From JAMCRM01 sp041685075 (GTDB taxonomy: Bacteria; Acidobacteriota; Terriglobia; Bryobacterales; Bryobacteraceae), in the NCBI GenBank assembly GCA_041685075.1, contig JAWLGN010000357.1, positions 1 to 5,004 on the forward strand: a DNA stretch of 5,004 bases, in the 5' to 3' direction. A model generated the notes under the pieces. That model did no database searches. It saw nothing but the letters and a program-made list of their open reading frames with translations, and was not told the DNA's origin. Positions 1 to 5,004 of the stretch are shown one piece after another. The first letter of the stretch is position 1, and each line of letters opens with the position of its first letter. The position numbers and the translations under genes were made by a program.

Positions 1-1324
1 CGCGATGGAAGCGGACGAACATGCGGTGCTGCTCGCTGAAGGCGTGATCGAACCGCCCGATGGTGGTCCAGTAGTCCTCCAGCGCCTTGCCCGAGAGGAA
101 GAAGTTGTTGCGGCCGTCGGCGGTGCCCGGCGCGTTCGGCAGGGGGAACAGGTTCATGAGGTTCTGCCCCACCTTGTTCAGACGGCTGGCGGGGAGAACG
201 TTGCCGGGGAGCGGCTGGCGGCTGAAGCGCCCGTTGGCGGCCGGCGCGATGGTGGCCGGGTCGTAGAGCTGATAGTTGCTACCCAGGGCCAGCAGGTCCG
301 AGAAGTCGCCGTTGCGCCACGCCTCGCGCGGCACGGTAGAGGTGGAAGCGCCCACGTTGGGATCGCCGAACTTGTTGGCTTCCCAGGTGAAGTGCCAGAA
401 CGTTCTGTTCTTGCCGTTGTACACCCCGGGGATGTAAACAGGCGCGCCGGCGGAGAAGCCATAACGGTTGTCCTGGTAGATGGGCAGCTTCTGGCCGGAG
501 CGGTTCTGGAAGACAGTGGGGGCGTCGAGCTTGGAATGCCGCAACCACCACCAGGCGGAGCCATGCAGTTCGTTGGTGCCGCCCTTGGTGCTGACGTTCA
601 CCAGCGATCCCTGGGTATGGCCCACGGAAGCGTCGAAAGCAGACGTCTGGACTCGGAACTCCGCGATGGCGGCCGCCGGAGGCGAGAAGGCTACGCGCGG
701 CGAAGTGCCGTCTGAGTACGTGTTGGAGACACCGTCGATGGTGAACTCGTTGTTGTAGTTGCCGGAACCGTCGGTGGAGAACTGCGATGGGGCGTTGTTA
801 AAAGGCGCCTTGCGCAGCCGCATATCCGTCCCGTTGACGGTGCCGGGGGCCAGGTGAACCAGGTCCAGGGCGTTGCCGGCGAACAGCGGCAGTTCGTTGA
901 CGCGCCGCTCATCGACCACCTGGCCCAGCGAGGCTTCGGTGGTGGTGAGCAGGGGCGTTTCGGCGGTGACCTGAACGGCCTCGGTCACCTCGCCCAGAGC
1001 CATGGGAATGTCCAGTTGCACGGTATCGTTGACGCGCACTTGAACGTTTTCGCGCACGAAGCGCTTGAACCCGGTCATCTCGGCAGTCACGGTGTAGATA
1101 CCGGGAACCAGGTAAGGCAGGGTATAGTTGCCGGCCTGGTTGGTCTTGCTGGAAGCAGCCACACCAGTAGCAACGTTGATGGCGCGAACATCAGCGCCCG
1201 GAACAACGGCCCCGCTGGCGTCCGTGACACGCCCGACGATGCTGCCGCGAGCATCCTGGGAGGCCAGTGGGGCTGCTGATCCGAGCAGAACGACAAGAAC
1301 CCCTAGTAGTATGTTTCGAGACAT
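1..1324 (-). CDS. Oar-like TonB-dependent outer-membrane receptor, N-terminal part (runs off the left edge)
   Basis: The minus-strand frame is open from ATG at 1324 to the window edge: 441 codons with no stop. Residues 1-22 form a signal peptide (MSRN, then a Leu/Val-rich core, then a small-residue cleavage region near ASQD). Residues 27-110 form a carboxypeptidase-regulatory-like beta domain (GSIVGRVTDASGAVVPGA, then a GNYTLPYLVPGIYTV stretch). Residues 120-250 resemble a TonB plug (ASLGQVVDERRVNELPL, FTIDGVSNT, STKGGTNELHGSAWW). Barrel sequence begins with NRYGFSAGAPVYIPG and NGKNRTFWHFTWE, which is close to the acidobacterial Oar family. Such proteins usually exceed 1000 residues, so more than half is missing here. 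The role is outer-membrane uptake or adhesion; the substrate cannot be read from the sequence. GGAGG lies 5 nt before the ATG and fixes the start. The gene lies 121 bp downstream of gltA on the same strand but has its own promoter-like sequence, so it is probably expressed separately. Confidence 0.92.
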   Translation of the reverse strand, partial: MSRNILLGVLVVLLGSAAPLASQDARGSIVGRVTDASGAVVPGADVRAINVATGVAASSKTNQAGNYTLPYLVPGIYTVTAEMTGFKRFVRENVQVRVNDTVQLDIPMALGEVTEAVQVTAETPLLTTTEASLGQVVDERRVNELPLFAGNALDLVHLAPGTVNGTDMRLRKAPFNNAPSQFSTDGSGNYNNEFTIDGVSNTYSDGTSPRVAFSPPAAAIAEFRVQTSAFDASVGHTQGSLVNVSTKGGTNELHGSAWWWLRHSKLDAPTVFQNRSGQKLPIYQDNRYGFSAGAPVYIPGVYNGKNRTFWHFTWEANKFGDPNVGASTSTVPREAWRNGDFSDLLALGSNYQLYDPATIAPAANGRFSRQPLPGNVLPASRLNKVGQNLMNLFPLPNAPGTADGRNNFFLSGKALEDYWTTIGRFDHAFSEQHRMFVRFHR

Positions 1325-1329
1325 ACGAA

Positions 1330-1347
1330 CCTCCGTTGGAAATTATA
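1330..1347 (-). promoter_or_regulatory. -10 box and Shine-Dalgarno of the Oar-like gene
   Basis: On the minus strand a perfect TATAAT lies at 1347-1342. The usual spacing puts the transcription start at about 1336-1334. GGAGG at 1334-1330 is followed by 5 nt and the ATG at 1324. The mRNA leader would therefore be only about 10-12 nt and would consist mainly of the Shine-Dalgarno. No good TTGACA-like -35 is visible 16-18 bp upstream. The start site is inferred from spacing only. Confidence 0.6.
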
Positions 1348-1368
1348 GATGAAAATTCTGCGTGTGGA

Positions 1369-1385
1369 GTTCCACCTGCTGGAAC
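1369..1385. repeat. 17-bp inverted repeat at the -35 position of the Oar-like gene
   Basis: GTTCCA (1369-1374) and TGGAAC (1380-1385) are perfect inverted 6-bp arms around a 5-nt centre. The element touches the expected -35 region (about 1365-1370) of the TATAAT promoter. It could be an operator for a dimeric regulator, which would fit the weak -35. It could also be a small hairpin in the tail of the gltA transcript. The sequence alone does not decide. Confidence 0.4.
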
Positions 1386-1401
1386 GGCCGGAGGAAGGGC
1401 A

Positions 1402-1431
1402 GGGCTCCCGAGGCGAGGGTCCCGGGAGCCC
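1402..1431 (-). terminator. Stem-loop downstream of gltA, possible terminator
   Basis: GGGCTCCCG (1402-1410) and CGGGAGCCC (1423-1431) are perfect 9-bp complementary arms around a 12-nt loop. The element starts 15 bp past the gltA stop on the minus strand. The sequence that follows in the direction of gltA transcription is pyrimidine-rich but has no run of T. It is therefore a weak intrinsic terminator at best, or a 3'-end stabilising hairpin. Confidence 0.5.
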
Positions 1432-1445
1432 CCTGCGGGAGCCGG

Positions 1446-2759
1446 TCAGGCGATGGCCATGACTCTGGAGCCGGCGCGCCGTTCCAGGGTTACGTAGTCG
1501 CGCGGGGAAGCGCCGGTGTAGAGCTGGCGCGGGCGGGCGATCTTCTGTTCGGCGTCTTCCAGCATCTCCTGCCATTGGGCCAGCCAGCCGGCGGCGCGGG
1601 CAATGGCGAACAGGACCGTGAACATGTCCGGGGTGAAGCCCATCGCCTGGTAGATGATGCCGGAGTAGAAGTCCACGTTGGGGTAGAGCTTGCGCTTGAC
1701 GAAGTAGTCGTCGGAGAGGGCGATGCGCTCGAGTTCGAGAGCGATGTCGAGCAGGGGATTGCGGCCGGTGACGTCGAAGACCTCCTCGGCGATGCGCCGG
1801 ATGATGCGCGCGCGGGGGTCGTAGTTCTTGTAGACGCGATGGCCGAAGCCCATGAGCCGGATTTCGCCGGCCTTGACGCGCCGGATGTACTCGGGGATGT
1901 GCTGCACGCCGCCGATTTCGGCAAGCATGCGGAGCACCTCCTCGTTGGCGCCGCCGTGCAGCGGACCGGAGAGCGCGGCGGTGGCGGCGGCGGTGGTGAC
2001 GTAAGGATCGGCGTGGGAGCTGCCGACGGCGCGCATGGTGTTGGTGCTGCAATTCTGCTCGTGATCGGCGTGGAGGATGAAGAGCACGTCGAGGGCGCGC
2101 TCGAGCACCGGGTGCGGCCGGTAGCGGGACTCGGTCTTACGCCAGAGCATGTTCATGAAGTTGCCGGTATAACTCAGGTCGTTGTCGGGGAGGACGTAGG
2201 GAAGGCCGAGGCGGTGGCGGTAGGCCATGGCCGCCAGGGTGGGCAACTTGGCAATCAGGCGCACCACCTGTAAGGCGCGCGACCTGGGGTCCTGTATATT
2301 GCGCGCTTCCGGGTAGTAGGTGGAGAGGGCGGCCAGCGCACTCATGAGCATGCTCATGGGGTGGGCGTCGTGGCGGAAGCCGTCCATGAGCTTCTTCACG
2401 TTCTCGTGGACCATGGTGTGGAGGGTGACCATCCCGACCCATTCTTCAAGCTGCCGGGGAGTGGGGAGTTCGCCGTTGAGCAAGAGGTAGGCGACTTCCA
2501 GGAACGTGCTGTTTTCCGCCAGTTGCTCGATGGGGTAGCCGCGGTAGCGGAGGATGCCGGCTGCGCCATCGAGGTAGGTGATGGAACTGCGGCAGGAGGC
2601 GGTGTTCATGAACGCCGGGTCGTAGGTCATGAGGCCGAAGTCCTCCGGCCCCTGCTTGATCTGGCGCAGATCCATGGCGCGGATCGTTCCGTTCGAAACG
2701 GGGAGCGAGTAGGTTTTTTCGGTGCGGTTATCGATGATTGTCAAAGAATGATCGCCCAT
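1446..2759 (-). CDS. gltA: Citrate synthase (type II, GltA-like)
   Basis: This 437-aa cytoplasmic enzyme condenses acetyl-CoA with oxaloacetate to citrate, the entry step of the TCA cycle. The E. coli enzyme is 427 aa. The N-terminal beta-rich extension of hexameric bacterial enzymes is present (residues 1-60), followed by GILRYRGYPIEQLAE at 68-82. The catalytic set is intact: His268 in GPLHGGANE, His307 in MGFGHRVYKNYDPRA, and Asp363 in NVDFYSG. HADHEQN at 230-236 and RPRQLYTG near 409-416 supply further active-site residues. At the position of E. coli Cys206, near its NADH site, there is a Glu (210), so NADH control may differ; this is inference. The start at 2759 is chosen because GAGGAG lies 9 nt upstream and family similarity begins just after it. 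The frame stays open to an ATG at 2909, but that start lacks a Shine-Dalgarno. 2-Methylcitrate synthase is less likely because of the N-terminal extension. Confidence 0.96.
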   Translation of the reverse strand: MGDHSLTIIDNRTEKTYSLPVSNGTIRAMDLRQIKQGPEDFGLMTYDPAFMNTASCRSSITYLDGAAGILRYRGYPIEQLAENSTFLEVAYLLLNGELPTPRQLEEWVGMVTLHTMVHENVKKLMDGFRHDAHPMSMLMSALAALSTYYPEARNIQDPRSRALQVVRLIAKLPTLAAMAYRHRLGLPYVLPDNDLSYTGNFMNMLWRKTESRYRPHPVLERALDVLFILHADHEQNCSTNTMRAVGSSHADPYVTTAAATAALSGPLHGGANEEVLRMLAEIGGVQHIPEYIRRVKAGEIRLMGFGHRVYKNYDPRARIIRRIAEEVFDVTGRNPLLDIALELERIALSDDYFVKRKLYPNVDFYSGIIYQAMGFTPDMFTVLFAIARAAGWLAQWQEMLEDAEQKIARPRQLYTGASPRDYVTLERRAGSRVMAIA

Positions 2760-2768
2760 TTTCAGGAT

Positions 2769-2795
2769 CTCCTCGTGCCACCGGCGGGGCCGGTG
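2769..2795 (-). promoter_or_regulatory. gltA ribosome binding site with adjacent GC hairpin
   Basis: GAGGAG (complement of 2769-2774) is the Shine-Dalgarno that fixes the gltA start at 2759. Four nucleotides upstream of it in the mRNA lies a perfect 7-bp inverted repeat, CACCGGC (2779-2785) and GCCGGTG (2789-2795), with a 3-nt loop. As drawn, the hairpin leaves the Shine-Dalgarno free. It could act as a standby or stability element rather than masking the site. Confidence 0.5.
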
Positions 2796-2801
2796 CGCGT
2801 C
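2791..2801. repeat. 11-bp direct repeat in the gltA leader, copy 1
   Basis: CGGTGCGCGTC at 2791-2801 is repeated exactly at 2840-2850, 49 bp away. It overlaps one arm of the hairpin next to the gltA Shine-Dalgarno. GC-rich composition makes a chance repeat possible. Confidence 0.4.
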
Positions 2802-2839
2802 CAAGTAATGATGTCTGCCTGGGCGAGGCCAGGCCACAG

Positions 2840-2850
2840 CGGTGCGCGTC
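2840..2850. repeat. 11-bp direct repeat in the gltA leader, copy 2
   Basis: This is the second exact copy of CGGTGCGCGTC. It overlaps an 11-bp palindrome, GCGCGTCGCGC (2844-2854), and lies 7 bp from the DnaA-box match. Confidence 0.4.
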
Positions 2851-2857
2851 GCGCCGC

Positions 2858-2866
2858 TTATCCACA
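2858..2866 (+). promoter_or_regulatory. Perfect DnaA-box 9-mer upstream of gltA
   Basis: TTATCCACA at 2858-2866 is identical to the high-affinity E. coli DnaA box. It is a single copy, about 100 bp upstream of the gltA start. No cluster of boxes or AT-rich unwinding region accompanies it, so it is not an origin. It could be a DnaA regulatory or titration site, or chance. Confidence 0.4.
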
Positions 2867-3000
2867 GGACGTTACCCCAAAATACAACACTCTGTGACTT
2901 TTGTTTCATCGTGAAGCCGGATTTTTTAGCAGGGTGTTGAATATTGCACGTCTTAGGTGCGCAGTTATTGCGGCCCGAGGGGGGAGCAGCGGGATGAAGG

Positions 3001-3036
3001 GCGGCCCCTGTGGTGAAATTCGCCAGCAGGGGCCGC
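3001..3036 (-). terminator. Stem-loop downstream of the GH88 gene, possible terminator
   Basis: GCGGCCCCTG (3001-3010) and CAGGGGCCGC (3027-3036) are perfect 10-bp inverted arms around 16 nt. The loop can pair partly as well (GGTG with CGCC). The element begins 17 bp past the GH88 stop in the direction of transcription. No T-run follows, so it may be a non-canonical terminator or an RNA 3'-end protector between the GH88 gene and gltA. Confidence 0.5.
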
Positions 3037-3053
3037 GGTTGCGAGAGGTGTCT

Positions 3054-4193
3054 TTACGGGCGGGGGGTGTCTTGAGCGGCCAGGGCGCGTTCGAGGGCTT
3101 CGAGGAAGAAGTACTCGCCCCACATGACGCTTTCGTTCACGCCCAGGTTCTTGTGGATGTGGTAGACGCCGCCCTTGAGGATGCCTTCCCAGGCGGGATC
3201 GCCTTTGGCCAGGTGCCGGGTGCAGAGGGAGGTGAGGATATGGCGGGCGGCCTGACCGTAGAAGTCGCCCTTGACAGGGTCGGGGCAGATGCCGGCGAGC
3301 TGGAGCAGGCCGGAGGCGGCGATGGCGGCGGCGGAGGTATCGAGCAGGGTGCGGCTTTCGGGCGGGGCATCGTAGTCCCAGGGGGCCACGCCGTCGGGCG
3401 GGGTGTTGGCGATGTAGAAATCGGCGCAGGCCATGGCGGTCTGGAGGAAGCGGGGGTCGCGGGTATAGCCGTAGCAGGTGCCGAAGCCGTAGAGGGACCA
3501 GGCCAGCCCGCGGGACCAGCAGGAATCGCCGCGATAGCCCTGGTGGGTGGTTTGTTTGAGGAACTCGCCGGTTTCGAGATCGAAGAGGCCCTCGTGGGCG
3601 GTGGAGCCGTCGCCGCGGACAAGCACGCGCCGGGTGGTGAGGGTATGGCGCATGGCCACGTCCATGAGCTGGGGATCGCCGGTTTCGAGCGCGGCATAGA
3701 AGATGATGCCCACGTTCATCATGATGTCGATGAACAGGGAGTCTTCGGAGACGAAGGAGCGGAGGTACTGGCCTTTCTCCTTGAAGCGGAGGGACATGGT
3801 GCGGCCGGCCTGCACGATGACGTCGTTGAGGGCCTTTTCGCCGGTGAGGCGGTACCAGCGATAGTAGGTGGACATGAAGATGAATCCAAGGTCATGGACA
3901 TTGCGGTCCATTTTGCGCGGCTCCAGAGGCCGGGAGTAGCGCATGGCCTGTTCGCGCCAGAAGGCGCCCTCGGCGGTATCGGCCGCGTGGCGGGCGGCGA
4001 GGATCCACATCATTCCGGGGAGAAAGCCATCGCACCAGTGCGTCCAGGCCTCGCCGGCATGTTTCCAGCGCCCCTGGCTGGTATACATCGGATAGAAGTC
4101 GGGGTGGCGTTCGATGAGGGCGCGAAGCTGCTGCCCGGCGAACGCGAGCGTGTCTTGGAAAAGAGCGGCGGAGTCACCTTGAATTTGGATCAC
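3054..4193 (-). CDS. GH88-type unsaturated glucuronyl hydrolase
   Basis: Members of this family hydrate the vinyl ether of delta-4,5-unsaturated uronic acid at the non-reducing end of oligosaccharides left by polysaccharide lyases, releasing the open keto-acid. The length, 379 aa, matches the 377-aa Bacillus sp. GL1 enzyme. Visible family blocks are WTHWCDGFLPGMMW (50-63), HDLGF (100-104), FIDIMMN (154-160), DGSTAHEGLFDLETGEF (195-211), YRGDSCWSRGLAWSLYGF (220-237), DTSAAAIAASGLLQL (285-299) and GVNESVMWGEYFFLEAL (351-367). Asp101 and Asp156 correspond to the two essential aspartates (Asp88 and Asp149) of the Bacillus enzyme. No signal peptide is visible, so it should act in the cytoplasm on imported disaccharides. 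The start is GTG at 4193: upstream to the in-frame stop there is no other start codon, and the next ATG is residue 36. No lyase or sugar transporter is visible beside it. GH105 is the main alternative, but the motifs fit GH88 better. Confidence 0.9.
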   Translation of the reverse strand: MIQIQGDSAALFQDTLAFAGQQLRALIERHPDFYPMYTSQGRWKHAGEAWTHWCDGFLPGMMWILAARHAADTAEGAFWREQAMRYSRPLEPRKMDRNVHDLGFIFMSTYYRWYRLTGEKALNDVIVQAGRTMSLRFKEKGQYLRSFVSEDSLFIDIMMNVGIIFYAALETGDPQLMDVAMRHTLTTRRVLVRGDGSTAHEGLFDLETGEFLKQTTHQGYRGDSCWSRGLAWSLYGFGTCYGYTRDPRFLQTAMACADFYIANTPPDGVAPWDYDAPPESRTLLDTSAAAIAASGLLQLAGICPDPVKGDFYGQAARHILTSLCTRHLAKGDPAWEGILKGGVYHIHKNLGVNESVMWGEYFFLEALERALAAQDTPRP

Positions 4194-4200
4194 GGTGAGT

Positions 4201-4206
4201 ATTATA
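4201..4206 (-). promoter_or_regulatory. -10 box of the GH88 gene, predicting a leaderless mRNA
   Basis: A perfect TATAAT reads on the minus strand from 4206 to 4201, only 7 nt before the GTG at 4193. Standard spacing puts +1 at 4194-4193, and 4193 is the G of the GTG itself. There is no Shine-Dalgarno and no room for one. The -35 is weak. Confidence 0.65.
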
Positions 4207-4236
4207 ACGACCCGAAGGGCGAAGGTAGCTTCAGTC

Positions 4237-4245
4237 TGCTACAAT
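4237..4245 (+). promoter_or_regulatory. Extended -10 box of the SET gene, predicting a very short leader
   Basis: TGCTACAAT at 4237-4245 matches an extended -10 element (TGn plus TACAAT). Standard spacing puts +1 at A4252, giving a leader of 5 nt before the ATG at 4257. No Shine-Dalgarno is present. The expected -35 zone (about 4217-4222) interleaves with that of the opposing GH88 promoter, so the two may compete or share a regulator. Confidence 0.6.
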
Positions 4246-4256
4246 CGGCACACTCA

Positions 4257-4724
4257 ATGCTGCTGCGTATCGACCCGAAGTATGCCTGCTTCCGCTTGCG
4301 AGTCGGCAGGTCGCCGATCCACCGCTGGGGTGTTTACGCGGAGGAAGCGATTCCGGCGCGGCGCAAGGTGATCGAGTATACCGGAGAGCGCATCAGCCGG
4401 GCGGAGACCAAGCGCCGGGGGCAGGGCCCGCGCACCTACCTGTTCACGCTGGACGACTACTGGACGATCGACGGCGCGGCGGGAGGCAGCGGGGCGGAGA
4501 TCATCAACCATAGCTGCGCCCCGAACCTCTACAGTTGCATCATCAAGGGCCACATTCTCTATATGAGCCGGCGGGCGATCGAGCCGGGAGAGGAGTTGAC
4601 GGTGGACTACCGTTTTTCGCCCAAGGTGGAGAGAGTGCCCTGCCGGTGCGGCGCGCCGGAGTGCCGGGGGACGATCAACGTACTTCGCGAGAGCAACGGG
4701 CGGCGCGCGGCGCGGCGCCGCTGA
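4257..4724 (+). CDS. Stand-alone SET-domain protein lysine methyltransferase
   Basis: This 155-aa protein is almost entirely a SET domain, which transfers methyl from S-adenosylmethionine to lysine in proteins. Motifs in order are IHRWGVYAEEAIPARRKVIEY (21-41, the usual GxG-type cofactor loop region), YTGERIS (41-47), TYLFTLDDYWTIDG (60-73), INHSCAPNL (83-91) and GEELTVDYRF (111-120, the ELxxDY motif with Tyr118). A post-SET cysteine cluster, CRCGAPECRG (129-138), probably joins Cys87 to bind zinc. The residues before INHSC read GGSGAE, unlike the more usual GN-x-AR. The C-terminus is arginine-rich (last five: AARRR). No signal or membrane segment is seen, so it is cytoplasmic. The substrate is unknown. 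The ATG is preferred because similarity begins soon after it and the extended -10 sits 11 nt upstream. The frame is open far upstream, antisense to the GH88 gene, but that part is not credible protein. Confidence 0.9.
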   Translation: MLLRIDPKYACFRLRVGRSPIHRWGVYAEEAIPARRKVIEYTGERISRAETKRRGQGPRTYLFTLDDYWTIDGAAGGSGAEIINHSCAPNLYSCIIKGHILYMSRRAIEPGEELTVDYRFSPKVERVPCRCGAPECRGTINVLRESNGRRAARRR

Positions 4725-4813
4725 GCGTCTTCTCGCATGGGGCAGCCGGTCCGAGTTGCATTTGGCGCTGTGTTCAGGCAATCTGAAAGGTTTTCTCGAT
4801 AAGAAGCGGCTTC
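4725..4813 (+). other. Gap between the SET and DHH genes
   Basis: This 89-bp spacer has no convincing terminator or strong promoter. TTGCAT at about 4757-4762 could be a -35, but the hexamer 17 bp later (CAATCT) is a poor -10. GAAGCGGCTTC (4803-4813) has 5-bp inverted arms around one base and sits directly before the DHH start codon. Co-transcription of the two genes is plausible but not shown. Confidence 0.4.
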
Positions 4814-5004
4814 ATGCGGGTACGAGTCCTTTATCACGACCATTGTTTCGACGGCGCCGCGGCTGCGGCCTTCTTCACGCGGTTCATCGCCGGCGCGGTG
4901 CACCCGGAAGCGGAGTTTTTCTACACGGGGATGGCGCACAGGGCCGATCAATTATTCGAGCCCGAGCTGTTTGACGGGGACGAGAACGCCATCGTGGATT
5001 TCAA
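4814..5004 (+). CDS. DHH-superfamily phosphoesterase-like protein, N-terminal part (runs off the right edge)
   Basis: ATG at 4814 opens a frame of 63 codons plus two bases with no stop. Residues 6-19 (LYHDHCFDGAAAAA) resemble the first metal-binding motif of a DHH-superfamily subgroup, where YHxxCxDG is followed by small residues. NAIVDF at 58-63 fits the second motif, a hydrophobic strand ending in Asp. These proteins are usually Mn-dependent phosphoesterases or nucleases acting on nucleotides or nucleic acid. The DHH signature itself would lie beyond the window, so the specific activity cannot be given. The only Shine-Dalgarno candidate is weak (AGAAG). No other start codon lies between the ATG and the upstream in-frame stop at 4784. 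The gene follows the SET gene on the same strand after 89 bp. Confidence 0.7.
   Translation, partial: MRVRVLYHDHCFDGAAAAAFFTRFIAGAVHPEAEFFYTGMAHRADQLFEPELFDGDENAIVDF

Larger units (their letters stand above)
2760..3053. other. Intergenic region between the GH88 gene and gltA
   Basis: This is the longest non-coding stretch of the window (294 bp). It contains the gltA leader, hairpin, direct repeat and DnaA-box match listed separately, and a stem-loop near its GH88 end. I see no tRNA or convincing small gene. No strong gltA promoter stands out. The best minus-strand candidate is TTGTAT followed after 18 bp by GGATAA, which overlaps the DnaA-box match. This is weak. Confidence 0.6.

Noticed and set aside
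5..715. A 236-codon plus-strand open frame at the left edge
   Set aside because: It is antisense to the Oar-like receptor, whose signal peptide, plug and barrel motifs read continuously on the minus strand.
1362..2273. A 303-codon plus-strand open frame antisense to gltA
   Set aside because: It is a mirror of the strongly conserved citrate synthase frame, with composition expected from reversed GC-rich codons and no recognisable domain.
2858..2866. Replication origin
   Set aside because: There is a single DnaA box, no cluster, no AT-rich element, and no dnaA, dnaN or parAB nearby.
2760..2909. A 50-residue N-terminal extension of citrate synthase starting at ATG 2909
   Set aside because: There is no Shine-Dalgarno at 2909 and no family similarity in the extension. 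A GAGGAG Shine-Dalgarno and the family N-terminus support 2759.
2901..4256. A long plus-strand open frame running in phase into the SET gene, suggesting a 607-aa SET fusion protein
   Set aside because: The upstream part lies antisense to the GH88 gene, is low in complexity (Gly/Ala/Glu-rich) and matches no family. Open antisense frames are usual in GC-rich coding DNA. The SET gene has its own promoter and start at 4257.
4803..4813. GAAGCGGCTTC as a hairpin regulating the DHH gene
   Set aside because: The one-base centre is too small for an RNA loop and the arms are only 5 bp, so it is recorded only as part of the gap.
4254..4951. Minus-strand open frames opposite the SET and DHH genes
   Set aside because: They are shadows of the SET and DHH frames, rich in Arg/Ala/Pro, with no domain and no start signal.

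Overview
The window is GC-rich and densely coding, and most likely comes from an acidobacterium of the Bryobacterales/Solibacter type. The strongest pointer is the partial Oar-like receptor at the left edge: a secretion signal, a carboxypeptidase-regulatory-like domain, a TonB plug and the start of a barrel. Many copies of this arrangement are typical of that phylum. The lineage is an inference from protein character; there is no rRNA or other phylogenetic marker here.

Layout from left to right. (1) 1-1324, minus: N-terminal 441 codons of the Oar/TonB-type outer-membrane protein, with its own consensus -10 box and Shine-Dalgarno. (2) 1446-2759, minus: complete citrate synthase (gltA, 437 aa) with the catalytic His/His/Asp set. 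(3) 2760-3053: a 294-bp gap holding the gltA leader, a perfect DnaA-box 9-mer, an 11-bp direct repeat, a GC hairpin beside the gltA Shine-Dalgarno, and a stem-loop just past the end of the next gene. (4) 3054-4193, minus: complete cytoplasmic GH88-type unsaturated glucuronyl hydrolase, 379 aa, GTG start. (5) 4194-4256: a 63-bp divergent promoter region with two good -10 boxes that predict leaderless or almost leaderless mRNAs. (6) 4257-4724, plus: a complete 155-aa stand-alone SET-domain protein lysine methyltransferase with a post-SET cysteine cluster. (7) 4814-5004, plus: the first 63 codons of a DHH-superfamily phosphoesterase-like protein.

There is no obvious single pathway. gltA feeds acetyl-CoA into the TCA cycle. 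The GH88 enzyme finishes breakdown of uronic-acid oligosaccharides produced by polysaccharide lyases. The Oar-like protein is an outer-membrane transporter or receptor of unknown substrate. The SET protein and the DHH protein form a short same-strand group. The part most worth following up is the divergent GH88/SET promoter together with the bacterial SET methyltransferase and its DHH neighbour. I see no mobile element, CRISPR array, tRNA or rRNA.
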